Source: Metabacillus niabensis
GTDB lineage: Bacteria; Bacillota; Bacilli; Bacillales; Bacillaceae
NCBI RefSeq assembly: GCF_020524345.1
Contig: NZ_JAIVLH010000020.1
Span: 1 to 64,000 of the forward strand
DNA length: 64,000 bases
Direction of reading: 5' to 3'
How positions within the stretch are numbered: position 1 is the stretch's first letter; each line of letters opens with the position of its first letter. The translations under genes and the position numbers were made by a program. The notes below the pieces were generated by a model. The model was not told where the DNA came from. It saw only the letters and a list, made by a program, of their open reading frames with translations, and searched no databases. Shown here one piece after another: positions 53,892 to 61,749 of the stretch.

Positions 53892-54330
53892 GGTAAGAAA
53901 TAAATTGATCTATCTTTAGCCTTTTCGTTTGGAAATATATAGTTGGTAAAACAAGGATGATTGTTGTATAGGCATGTATCTCTTTTTCCTTATTAAAGTG
54001 AACAGGGCACTAGAGGGGGAAAGGAAGCAAATTCAGGTGTCTAACTAAAAAAGTAGAGTGTAATAAATTCAGTATTTTTTGTTAGAAACAATGAGGCAAA
54101 CAGATGTTTATGTTAAAGATTACTTTTTCTTTTTAAGGGGTAGCTTTTAGCTTAATGAACGATATTCAACCCTAGGGCGCTTTTCTGCAACAATGAAAAG
54201 TGCTTATTTAGGTTAAGAAAGTATAGAAAATGAAGTAAATTGTGAATTAAGCAGAAGGAGAATAAAATAACCTACCGGTTGTACATTCTGTTGCTTGAAT
54301 GATAAATAATGTATTTATGAAGCAATAGAA
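53892..54330. other. Intergenic stretch with dispersed hairpin copy 4 (54177-54203)
   Basis: GCGCTTTTC (54177-54185) pairs with GAAAAGTGC (54195-54203, one G-T), flanked by AACCCTAGG and TTTAGGTT. No gene is supported in the rest. Confidence 0.45.
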
Positions 54331-54400
54331 TTGACATACTTATTGTTTCAATGTATTATTGACCTATCAAACATTGACGTATCAATTATTGATGTATCAA
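54331..54400 (+). promoter_or_regulatory. Promoter with three tandem TTGA-N4-TCAA operators
   Basis: TTGACA (54331-54336), 17 bases, TATTAT (54354-54359). Immediately downstream stand TTGACCTATCAA (54359-54370), TTGACGTATCAA (54374-54385) and TTGATGTATCAA (54389-54400), repeated every 15 bases. ATTG-TTT-CAAT (54342-54352) lies inside the spacer. Autorepression by the encoded MarR protein is the likely role. Confidence 0.7.
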
Positions 54401-54423
54401 CTTTATAGAAGGAGGTTATGCCG

Positions 54424-54879
54424 ATGACTATTTGTTCCGTCCGTTTGCAGATTTTCTTGGAGTTGCAGGCTGTGAATAAGGAGCTCTGCTCAAAGTTTGA
54501 GTCATGCTTAGGAGCAAGCCCTTCTCGTGTGGAGATTCTTCATTATTTATTGCAGCATGAGGAAGTTACCCAATCAGCATTGCAAGGGGAAGTCAATATC
54601 GATGCCGCCGCTGTTACCAGACATTTAAAGCAACTTGAAGCTGCCGGTACGATTGTGCGCTATAAGAAGTCAGATGATCAGCGAGCTACATGGGTGAAGC
54701 TGGAGGAAGAAGCGAAGCGTCACATTAAGCAATCATATCAGGAAAAAAGTCAGTTTGTGAATGAGACTCTTGCTGGCTTTACAGAAGCAGAGCTAGAACA
54801 ATTTTTGCGGATGCTGAACAAAGTCAGGCTAAATGTGTCCAGTGTCACCAAAAATCAACTAGGAGGAGAAAACAAATGA
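54424..54879 (+). CDS. MarR-family repressor of the nitroreductase operon
   Basis: 151 residues from ATG 54424, seven bases after AAGGAGGT (the ATG at 54418 is too close). The winged helix shows VTQSALQGEVNIDAAAVTRH and wing KSDDQRATWVKLEEEAK. Cysteines lie in the first 30 residues (TICSVRL, ELCSKFESC), which might sense thiol-reactive quinones as in the YodB/MhqR group. The stop overlaps the nitroreductase ATG (54876-54879). Confidence 0.88.
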   Translation: MTICSVRLQIFLELQAVNKELCSKFESCLGASPSRVEILHYLLQHEEVTQSALQGEVNIDAAAVTRHLKQLEAAGTIVRYKKSDDQRATWVKLEEEAKRHIKQSYQEKSQFVNETLAGFTEAELEQFLRMLNKVRLNVSSVTKNQLGGENK

Positions 54880-55520
54880 ACCAAACACCTATATACAATA
54901 AAGAAGCTTTTCTACAAATCGTACAGGATCGCCGTGCCATCCGCACGTATGATGAAAATGTGAAAATCAGTCAAGAAGAAATGTACGAAATACTCACAGC
55001 TGCAACTAAGGCGCCATCATCAGTCAATTTACAGCCTTGGCGTTTTGTTGTTATTGAAAGCCCTGAAGCAAAAGCAAAGCTTGCACCGCTTGCCAAATTC
55101 AATCAGCAGCAAGTGAAAACATCTTCGGCAGTAATAGCTGTTTTTGCTGATATGAATAACCTTGAGTACTTGGAAGAAATTTATGGAAAAGCGGTAGAGC
55201 ATGGTCTAATGCCTAAAGAAGTAAAAGATCAGCAAGTAACCTCTATTCGTAACCTGCTTTCTGCTATAACGGAGCAGGCAAATAGGGAAACGATTTTAAT
55301 CGATAGTGGTTTAGTATCGATGCAGCTAATGCTGACTGCAAAGGCATATGGTTATGATACATGTCCGATTGGCGGATATGAGAAAGATCAAATTGCAGAA
55401 GCATTTGATTTGGATAAGGACCGTTATGTTCCAGTCATGCTGCTTTCTATCGGTAAAGCAGTAGATACAGGCTACAAGTCCTATCGTATGCCGGTAGAAC
55501 AAATTACAGAATGGAAATAA
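54876..55520 (+). CDS. Nitroreductase-family FMN oxidoreductase
   Basis: 214 residues, AGGAGGAGA before the ATG. QDRRAIRTYDENVKISQEEM is the FMN-binding start; APSSVNLQPWRFVVIE and DTCPIGGYEKDQIAEAF complete the site. It reduces nitro or quinone compounds with NAD(P)H. Operon order MarR-nitroreductase-antibiotic monooxygenase resembles B. subtilis ycnD-ycnE and mhqN loci, which respond to electrophilic quinones. Confidence 0.9.
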   Translation: MNQTPIYNKEAFLQIVQDRRAIRTYDENVKISQEEMYEILTAATKAPSSVNLQPWRFVVIESPEAKAKLAPLAKFNQQQVKTSSAVIAVFADMNNLEYLEEIYGKAVEHGLMPKEVKDQQVTSIRNLLSAITEQANRETILIDSGLVSMQLMLTAKAYGYDTCPIGGYEKDQIAEAFDLDKDRYVPVMLLSIGKAVDTGYKSYRMPVEQITEWK

Positions 55521-55533
55521 GGAGAGAGAAACT

Positions 55534-55827
55534 ATGATTATCATCCACGCTAGAATGTCAGTTAAATCAGAGAAAAAAGAAGAATTCCTTCAAGAAATCG
55601 AAGCGGTTATGGAGGGGAGCCGTGCAGAAGCTGGTAATAACAGCTACGACCTATTCCAGGATCCAAAAGATGCTAACAGCTTTATTATGGTAGAAAGTTG
55701 GAAGGACATGGAGGCTGTCCAGGCCCATAATGCAAGCAGTCACTTCCAAAAATTCAGCGTAGCTGCTAAGGAGATGCTAAGTGCTCCATTGAATGCGGAT
55801 GTTTATCAAGCTGAGAAATTAAATTAA
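55534..55827 (+). CDS. Antibiotic-biosynthesis-monooxygenase-domain protein (YcnE-like)
   Basis: 97 residues, AAGGAGAG before the ATG. It is a single ABM fold: IIHARMSVKSEKKEEFLQEI, ... GNNSYDLFQDPKDANSFIMVESW and AHNASSHFQKF, the pattern of YgiN/YcnE quinol monooxygenases. It likely acts on quinol-type substrates with the nitroreductase 13 bases upstream. Confidence 0.88.
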   Translation: MIIIHARMSVKSEKKEEFLQEIEAVMEGSRAEAGNNSYDLFQDPKDANSFIMVESWKDMEAVQAHNASSHFQKFSVAAKEMLSAPLNADVYQAEKLN

Positions 55828-55830
55828 TTG

Positions 55831-55860
55831 AGAAGGATGACCATGACGGTCATCCTTTCT
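55831..55860 (+). terminator. Rho-independent terminator
   Basis: GGATGACC pairs with GGTCATCC, extended by AGAA and TTTCT, right after the monooxygenase gene. Confidence 0.8.
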
Positions 55861-56242
55861 CTATTTACACAAACGCTGCAATATGCTATACCCTTAGTTA
55901 CCTTCCGACATATTCATGTTAAAGGCCAGATTGTAAAGTAACTCTGATATTGCGTAGTAGATGGAATTTGCGAATTAAACATTCATCTGTGGAGTGTAAA
56001 CAGGTATATCCAGGAAGTTAACCTTGTACCTTAAGGGACATCCAATTATATTAGGTAGAAAGACCCTTTAGTCAATCGGAAAGTCTTTACCTGATAGGAG
56101 GAATATCATGATTTAGGTCTAAATAGCTACACTTAATTGAAAAAAATAAAGGTCAAAAGACTAACCCCTAAATTAGTGCTGCTTGCCTGATTAGCAAGCC
56201 AGATGTCTCTATATTTCATCAACATATAAATAAAAAACAAGC
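55861..56242. other. Intergenic stretch with an orphan ribosome binding site
   Basis: GATAGGAGGAATATC before ATG 56108 leads to only two codons and a stop, so a lost gene start is likely. Nothing else was recognised. Confidence 0.35.
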
Positions 56243-56267
56243 CTGTTAGCATTGGCGCTACTAACAG
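56243..56267 (-). terminator. Terminator of the yidC gene
   Basis: CTGTTAG (56243-56249) pairs with CTAACAG (56261-56267); on the minus strand a T-rich stretch follows. Confidence 0.65.
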
Positions 56268-56278
56268 ACCTATTTTTG

Positions 56279-57061
56279 CTATAAGTTCTCCGTTTTAACT
56301 GCTTTGCTTGGTTTTGGCTGGTATATTTTCTTCCCTAACAGGGACTGGAAAATTAAGAATGTCCCACCGACTGCCCAGTATAGAGGGAGTGCTGCCGGAG
56401 CATTTAGAGAGAACATCACGATCATAAGCGGGGATATGAGCCCCATAATTTTCATTTGAGATTGATTTTGAGTAGGCATATTCGATATCGATACTTTAAA
56501 TTGTACATAGTAAACAATCCCAGCAATTGCCGTAATCCAAATATCCGGCTGTCCTAAGCTGAACCATAGGAACGAGTGAGTCGCAATTTCTTCTGAGCCT
56601 CTGATTGCATAGTAAAACCCCATCAAGATCGGCATTTGAATAAGCATGGGAAGACAGCCGATAGAAAGTGGATTAACTCCGTGCTTTTTATATAATCCAA
56701 ACATTTCCTGCTGTAGCTCTTGTTGTTTTTTCTGGTCCTTGGCAGCCTTAATCTTTTTCTGGATTTCATCCATTTCAGGCTTTAATAAGTCCATCTTTTC
56801 CTTCATATACTGTTGATTTTTATACTGTTTTAACATCAATGGCAACAAAATTAGTCGAATAATCAGTGTAATCAGTATGATTGACAATCCAAAGCTGCCA
56901 TTAAATAAATTAGCGATACTATGAATGGCTGATCCAAATGGATGAACAAATACATTTTGAAAAAAACCATCCCCAATTGAGTTCTGTGCAGAACATGCAG
57001 AAAGTACAAAAGCAGATATCATAACTACAATAATAACAATAAGGTTTTTATTTCGTTTCAT
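56279..57061 (-). CDS. yidC: YidC/Oxa1-family membrane protein insertase (YidC2/YqjG-like)
   Basis: 260 residues from ATG 57061, with TGGAGGAAG upstream; the ATG at 57079 lies before that site. It starts with a lipoprotein signal (VLSACS). LSIILITLIIRLILLPLMLKQYKNQQ (shown as LITLIIRLILLPLMLKQ) carries the hydrophilic-groove arginine; a coiled cytoplasmic loop (KIKAAKDQKKQQEL) and CLPMLIQMPILMGFYYAI follow, then three more helices. It inserts membrane proteins and probably folds exported ones. The MifM-like leader gene directly upstream suggests it is the inducible paralogue YidC2. Confidence 0.92.
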   Translation of the reverse strand: MKRNKNLIVIIVVMISAFVLSACSAQNSIGDGFFQNVFVHPFGSAIHSIANLFNGSFGLSIILITLIIRLILLPLMLKQYKNQQYMKEKMDLLKPEMDEIQKKIKAAKDQKKQQELQQEMFGLYKKHGVNPLSIGCLPMLIQMPILMGFYYAIRGSEEIATHSFLWFSLGQPDIWITAIAGIVYYVQFKVSISNMPTQNQSQMKIMGLISPLMIVMFSLNAPAALPLYWAVGGTFLIFQSLLGKKIYQPKPSKAVKTENL

Positions 57062-57096
57062 CTTTCTTCCTCCAGTCATTTTTCTAAAAATGCTTT

Positions 57097-57384
57097 TTAA
57101 GAGAAAGAATGAAAACTTTCAGAATCGTCATCCGAACTTTCTTTTCTGCGAATATATCTTGCAATCCAACCTAATAATGAGTTAGACATCCATTCATAAA
57201 TCTGCAAAGTAGAAGGTGTTGATAAAGTTATATTTACCTTTGAAGACGAGGCACATACTGTTTCGATGAAATCATATTCTACATGCCAAGTCCAAATATA
57301 TTTAATCGTTAAGCTCAAAAGAAAGCTAGCATAGAATGTATATATAGTGGAAATATTCATTAAATCCGAAATTATTTCGTACAA
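57097..57384 (-). CDS. mifM: MifM-like translation-arrest leader peptide of yidC
   Basis: 95 residues, the length of B. subtilis MifM. The start is TTG with AGGGGTG five bases upstream. One helix (about 14-32) is followed by an external-type region, then LLGWIARYIRRKESSDDDSE (70-89). Trp73, Ile74 and the acidic run 85-89 sit where MifM has its arrest residues (W73, I74, DEEDA), though Ser69-Leu70 replace Arg-Ile. MifM stalls when YidC activity is low, exposing the yidC2 ribosome binding site. Here the end of the gene (CATTCTTTCT) can pair with AGAAAGATG, covering the yidC start. Recognition is from memory; sequence identity is limited. Confidence 0.75.
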   Translation of the reverse strand: MYEIISDLMNISTIYTFYASFLLSLTIKYIWTWHVEYDFIETVCASSSKVNITLSTPSTLQIYEWMSNSLLGWIARYIRRKESSDDDSESFHSFS

Positions 57385-57415
57385 ATTTTCACCCCTAAAA
57401 TGAGCTGATAAGAGA

Positions 57416-57444
57416 AGTATAATAAAAGATTAAGTGCAAGGCAA
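57416..57444 (-). promoter_or_regulatory. Promoter of the mifM-yidC transcription unit
   Basis: On the minus strand: TTGCCT, 17 bases, TATACT, ending about 30 bases before the leader start codon. Confidence 0.6.
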
Positions 57445-57950
57445 TGGAATGAATATCTAAAAAGGGGCTGCGGAATAAACAAAAGATCCTGTAAAATGAC
57501 AAGATTATGGGTCCATTTTGTCGAATTCGATTATAAGTATGAGGAAATGTAATTAAACAGACTCAAAAAAAGTGCTTTCCCATTTTTAAATCTTCAACAA
57601 TCAAGTGCATGTGTTGAAGATCTAATTTCACATTTTATCCAACATAACTAAGTGAAATACTTTTCCAGTGGGATATAATCATGAACAGTTTTAGAGAGAG
57701 GGAAGAAGCTCCCTAGTATTCTTAAAGTCTTAACTTTGTGTAAAATATCTATTAAAAAAACTAAAAATGAGTAGTTAAAACGTTTTAACTTCTGAAAATA
57801 CTGGAGTTTAGACGTTTTTTTATTAGATCAGGAACTAAAAGATAAGTGTAATTAACACGTCTTGGAGTAAGAAAAACTATTTTCAATTTTTACAAAAAAA
57901 TGTCTGTCCTACCAGGGGTAGGACAGAGAGGAGTATAAGAGGTGAAAGGA
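57445..57950. other. Intergenic stretch with strong palindromes
   Basis: GTTAAAACGTTTTAAC (57774-57789) is a perfect 16-bp palindrome; alternatively AAACGTTTTAACT pairs with AGTTTAGACGTTT ahead of T7, giving a terminator-like hairpin near 57778-57823. CTGTCCTACC-AGG-GGTAGGACAG (57904-57926) is a perfect 10-bp dyad just before a MerR remnant and may be its old operator. Confidence 0.5.
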
Positions 57951-58097
57951 ATGAAGAAAGGCAATTTTGCAGAGAGAACAGGTGTGAGTATGGCTACTAT
58001 TTGTTACTATGAAGACCATAACATTATACTCAAACCTAATAGATCAGCGAATGGTTATCGAGTTTATACGTCGGATTATATCGCCAAGAACTTATAA
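57951..58097 (+). pseudogene. MerR-family regulator, 48-codon N-terminal remnant
   Basis: AAGAGGTG and ATG start MKKGNFAERTGVSMATICYY, with EDHNIILKPNRSANGYRVYT: the HTH and the GYRxY motif of MerR proteins. A stop follows at 58095 where about 80 more residues would be expected. The dyad upstream (57904-57926) supports former autoregulation. The gene could still make a small DNA-binding peptide, but decay is more likely. Confidence 0.7.
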
Positions 58098-58466
58098 AAG
58101 ATGCCAAGGAACTAGAAAGTTACTCCTTGCATGAGATTCAGCAGAATATAAACTAGGCTCTTTTCTCACAAGTATTATATAAAACAATAAAAGTGTGCTT
58201 TTTTGAGCAAAACTTATTTAAATTAAAAAATAGTTTAAAAAGTTACAAAAACTATGAAGTCTTCTAAAAAATACTATAATTTTTGTTAAAGAAGGAGAGC
58301 CAATCATATCACAGTAAATAGAAAGCGCTTTTTTTCTCCTGATTTGTATATCTAAAAAGTATATTTGTTACCTTCTAATATGATCAGTGATTTATATAGA
58401 AACTAATATGCTAATCTATTATTTTCAATTAGTGGTAAATTTCAACAAAGGCAGGGAGATTCAGTT
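58098..58466. promoter_or_regulatory. Control region of the malic enzyme gene, weak cre-like box
   Basis: AGAAAGCGCTTTTT (58320-58333) has the AAAGCGCTTT core of a cre site but misses the consensus at three positions. Other bases are A+T-rich; no gene seen. Confidence 0.4.
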
Positions 58467-59690
58467 ATGTCAACATTACGCGAAGAAGCATTGAAGATGC
58501 ATAAAGAAAATCAAGGAAAACTTAGTGTATACTCTAAAGTCCAAGTACGGGATGCAAAAGATTTAAGTCTTGCTTATTCACCTGGTGTAGCTGAGCCTTG
58601 CTTGGCAATTCATGAGATGGAAAGCAGAGTATATGATTACACAATGAAGGGAAATCTTGTTGCGGTTGTTTCAAATGGAACTGCTGTCCTTGGGCTTGGA
58701 GATATCGGACCGAAAGCAGCTATGCCAGTTATGGAAGGAAAGGCATTGTTATTTAAAGAATTTGCAAATGTCGATGCCTTTCCTCTATGTATAAATTCGA
58801 CTGATACGGATAAAATTGTTGAGCACGTCAAAATGTTAGAACCTACTTTTGGCGGAGTAAACTTAGAAGATATTGCTGCACCGCAATGCTTTGAAATTGA
58901 AGATCGTTTACGCAAAGAGTGCGATATCCCTATTTTTCATGATGATCAACATGGAACAGCTATTGTGACAGCTGCAGGACTTATTAATGCTCTTATACTC
59001 GCAAACAAAAAAATTGGGGATATTCGTGTTGTAGCAAATGGGGCTGGAGCTGCAGGCGTAGCGATTGTTAAGTTGTTGCTAAATATGGGTGTAAAAGATG
59101 TCATTTTATGCGATACAAAAGGAATTATTTATAAAGATCGTCCAGTTGGTATGAATAAATTCAAAGAAGAAATGGCAGATCTTACAAATAAAGAGCAAAA
59201 ACAAGGCTCATTAGCAGATGCATTGGAAGGTGCTGATGTGTTTGTTGGGGTTTCTGCGGCAGGAGCAGTTACAAAAGAGATGGTTCGTTCGATGAATAAG
59301 AATCCAATTATTTTTGCTATGGCTAACCCGGTACCAGAAATTATGCCTGAAGAGGCAAAAGAAGCGGGAGCACTTGTTGTTGGAACTGGACGCTCTGATT
59401 TCCCAAATCAGGTGAATAATGTCCTTGCATTCCCTGGAATTTTCCGCGGAGCTTTAGATGTTCGTGCGAAGGAAATTAACGAAGAAATGAAAGTTGCTGC
59501 AGTTTATGCAATTTCTGGACTAATTAACAGTGAAGAACTTCACGCTGATTATGTTATTCCGGATCCATTTGATTCAAGAGTAGCAAAACATGTTGCAGAA
59601 GCTGTTGCAGATGCAGCCATAAATTCAGGAGTTGCAAGAAAAGAATTGAATTCAAAAGAACCTCATGAGGATCTACTAGTAGTAAAATAA
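58467..59690 (+). CDS. Malic enzyme, short NADP/NAD-dependent type (YtsJ-like)
   Basis: 407 residues, GGCAGGGAG before the [15 protein letters not shown] and [20 protein letters not shown] form the substrate end; [15 protein letters not shown] (metal acids) and [11 protein letters not shown] are the signature region. The Rossmann motif is [11 protein letters not shown]. It lacks the phosphotransacetylase extension of MaeB. It decarboxylates malate to pyruvate, making pyruvate and reduced cofactor. Position beside the citrate/malate-type two-component and transporter genes implies malate use. Confidence 0.92.
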   Translation: MSTLREEALKMHKENQGKLSVYSKVQVRDAKDLSLAYSPGVAEPCLAIHEMESRVYDYTMKGNLVAVVSNGTAVLGLGDIGPKAAMPVMEGKALLFKEFANVDAFPLCINSTDTDKIVEHVKMLEPTFGGVNLEDIAAPQCFEIEDRLRKECDIPIFHDDQHGTAIVTAAGLINALILANKKIGDIRVVANGAGAAGVAIVKLLLNMGVKDVILCDTKGIIYKDRPVGMNKFKEEMADLTNKEQKQGSLADALEGADVFVGVSAAGAVTKEMVRSMNKNPIIFAMANPVPEIMPEEAKEAGALVVGTGRSDFPNQVNNVLAFPGIFRGALDVRAKEINEEMKVAAVYAISGLINSEELHADYVIPDPFDSRVAKHVAEAVADAAINSGVARKELNSKEPHEDLLVVK

Positions 59691-59719
59691 GTTTACGATT
59701 TATCAATAAAGCTATAAGC

Positions 59720-59781
59720 TTTTAAAGCCTTGAACATACTTTGATTCTATAAGGAGAGAAAAGGTGTTCAAGGCTTTAAAA
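59720..59781. repeat. 17-bp perfect inverted repeat after the malic enzyme gene
   Basis: TTTTAAAGCCTTGAACA (59720-59736) and TGTTCAAGGCTTTAAAA (59765-59781) are exact complements around a 28-base loop that contains AAGGAGAG. The loop is long and the T run short for a terminator, so an mRNA or protein-binding role is open. Confidence 0.6.
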
Positions 59782-59791
59782 ACATTAGTAA

Positions 59792-59805
59792 TGTAAACGT
59801 TAACT
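59792..59805 (+). promoter_or_regulatory. cre-like box before the YolD-like and sensor genes
   Basis: TGTAAACGTTAACT matches the cre consensus TGWAANCGNTNWCA at all defined positions except the last. It overlaps the region upstream of the small YolD-like gene and the histidine kinase. Confidence 0.55.
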
Positions 59806-59851
59806 AGAGCCTTTTAATAGATAGATCGCTAGCAAAAGAGGAACCAAAGAG

Positions 59852-60061
59852 ATGTTCTTAAAAGAATTAACAAAAAATCGTTTGCTAACAATTACTCATT
59901 ATCAAAATGAATCTTTGCAAATTTGTAAAGGTCATATTTTTAATCTTGATTTAAATAAACAAGCACTCATTTTAAAAGATATACATGAAAAGGTGAATTC
60001 GATTCGTATTTCTGGTTTAAGGAAATTGCTTCAACATGAATCCTGGATTATGTATTATTAA
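59852..60061 (+). CDS. YolD-like small protein
   Basis: 69 residues, AAGAGGA nine bases before the ATG. ITHYQNESLQICKGHIFNLD and NKQALILKDIHEKVNSIRIS follow the YolD-like pattern (a small beta barrel with GxIxxLD and IxISGLRKL), some members of which regulate Y-family polymerases. Identity is low, so the call is tentative. A terminator (60084-60116) separates it from the kinase gene. Confidence 0.5.
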   Translation: MFLKELTKNRLLTITHYQNESLQICKGHIFNLDLNKQALILKDIHEKVNSIRISGLRKLLQHESWIMYY

Positions 60062-60083
60062 GAGAGATATTTTGCTTTTTTAG

Positions 60084-60116
60084 CCTTCCTAATAATCTGT
60101 TTAGGTAAGGTTTTTT
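60084..60116 (+). terminator. Rho-independent terminator
   Basis: CCTTCCTAA (60084-60092) pairs with TTAGGTAAGG (60101-60110, one bulge), then T6, just before the sensor gene. Confidence 0.7.
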
Positions 60117-60152
60117 ATATTAAATCCAGGAAATTTTTTAGGAGTGGATTCA

Positions 60153-61739
60153 TTGTCAAAACAAAAATATAAGCTAAGTACTATAATTATTTTCTTTGTA
60201 TGCTTAGTTGTTCTTATATCATTGCTTTTAACTGATTTATTAATTAGTCATACAGTTAGTGAATCTATTCGTAACAACCAGGAAGAAAAAGCAAAGATTA
60301 TATCAAGAACAGTTGCCAAATCTGAAATCGTTATAAGTGGGCTCGAGAAAGAAGATGATGGTGGGGCAATCCAAGAGTATACAGTTGATATTCAACAAGC
60401 AGCTGATGTTCTTTTTGTTGTAGTGTTGGATATGAACGGAATTAGAAAATCTCATCCTGATTCAGAAAAGATTGGGAAACGTTTTGTTGGCGGTGATGAG
60501 AAGGTGGTATTAACTGGAGAAGAACATATTTCTATATCGAAAGGTACACTAGGGGAGTCATTACGTTCATTCACTCCTATCTATAATGAGCAAAATGAAC
60601 AGATAGGAGCAGTTTCTGTCGGAATATTACTTAATAATGTTGAAAAAGCACTTAAAAAAGGTCATAAAAATATTTTTATTGGATCTATTGTAGGTATTTT
60701 AGTCGGTATCGTAGGCGCAGTTTTCCTAGCGAGATATATAAAAAAGATTTTATTTGGATTAGAGCCGTTTATGATTGCAAAAATTCATGAAGAACGAAAT
60801 ACGATGCTTCATTCTGTACATGAAGGGATAATTGCAGTAGACAAAAATTCGACAATAACACTAGTCAATAAATCAGCTTTGAAAATATTTACGAATATCG
60901 GCCTATCGGATAATCCTGTAGGTATGAAACTAACCGAATATCTACCATTCTCAAAGTTGGATCGGGTGTTAAAAACGGGAACGTCTGAAAAAGATGAAGA
61001 GATAGCGGTCAATGGTGTGACACTTTTAACTAATCGAGCTCCATTGATTGTCAACAAAGAAATTGTCGGAGCTATCTCAACTTTTAGGGATAAAACGGAA
61101 GTTCATCAATTGGCAGAACAATTAACAGGTGTTCGGATATATGCTGAAGCATTGCGTGCGCAGTCACATGAGTTTATGAATCGGCTCCATGTTATTCTTG
61201 GAATGGTTAGGATGGAATTTTATGATGAGTTAATGGATTTTATAAATGAAATTGTTGATCATCGTGTAAACGAAGTTAGTTATGTGACTAAAGATATTAA
61301 AGATCCTGTCCTCGCTGGATTTATTATGGGCAAGCTTAGTACTGCAAGGGAAAATAAGGTAGACATGAAAATAGATAATGAGACAATCATACCAAAACCT
61401 AGCGAAGATCATGTGACTCATGAATTAATTACCATTATCGGAAATGTCATAGATAATGCGATAGAAGCTATGAGTGAAATGAAGGAAAAGAAGCTGCAGG
61501 TAAAGTTAAACTATAATAAAAATCAACTTTTAATTAAAATCAGAGATTCAGGTCCGGGGATTAAAGAAGAACAGTTTACTCACATTTTTAATAAAGGGTA
61601 TTCGACAAAGGGACAAAATCGCGGCTACGGTTTATATTTAGTGAGCAAAAGTGTCAAAACGTTAGGAGGATCCATTCAACTAAATTTAAGTGTTGAAAAA
61701 GGCACAGAGTTTATCATTCAAATTCCTTACAACCGATAG
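60153..61739 (+). CDS. CitA/DcuS/MalK-type sensor histidine kinase for malate or related acids
   Basis: 528 residues from TTG 60153 (AGGAG eight bases upstream); the GTG at 60144 overlaps the site. Helix one (about 10-30), an external PAS-like (Cache) domain with RKSHPDSEKIGKRFVGGDE, helix two (about 170-195) and a cytoplasmic PAS domain precede the kinase. The H box is in LRAQSHEFMNRLHVILGMVR; ATPase boxes are NVIDNAIEAMSE and SGPGI, GYGLYLVSKSV. B. subtilis MalK (YufL) senses malate; synteny with malic enzyme and a 2-hydroxycarboxylate transporter supports the same ligand here. Confidence 0.9.
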   Translation: MSKQKYKLSTIIIFFVCLVVLISLLLTDLLISHTVSESIRNNQEEKAKIISRTVAKSEIVISGLEKEDDGGAIQEYTVDIQQAADVLFVVVLDMNGIRKSHPDSEKIGKRFVGGDEKVVLTGEEHISISKGTLGESLRSFTPIYNEQNEQIGAVSVGILLNNVEKALKKGHKNIFIGSIVGILVGIVGAVFLARYIKKILFGLEPFMIAKIHEERNTMLHSVHEGIIAVDKNSTITLVNKSALKIFTNIGLSDNPVGMKLTEYLPFSKLDRVLKTGTSEKDEEIAVNGVTLLTNRAPLIVNKEIVGAISTFRDKTEVHQLAEQLTGVRIYAEALRAQSHEFMNRLHVILGMVRMEFYDELMDFINEIVDHRVNEVSYVTKDIKDPVLAGFIMGKLSTARENKVDMKIDNETIIPKPSEDHVTHELITIIGNVIDNAIEAMSEMKEKKLQVKLNYNKNQLLIKIRDSGPGIKEEQFTHIFNKGYSTKGQNRGYGLYLVSKSVKTLGGSIQLNLSVEKGTEFIIQIPYNR

Positions 61740-61749
61740 GAGGAGACAA

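Noticed and set aside
56020-56120. Riboswitch or T-box before the orphan ATG at 56108
   Set aside because: No conserved T-box or riboswitch core was recognised and the frame ends after two codons.
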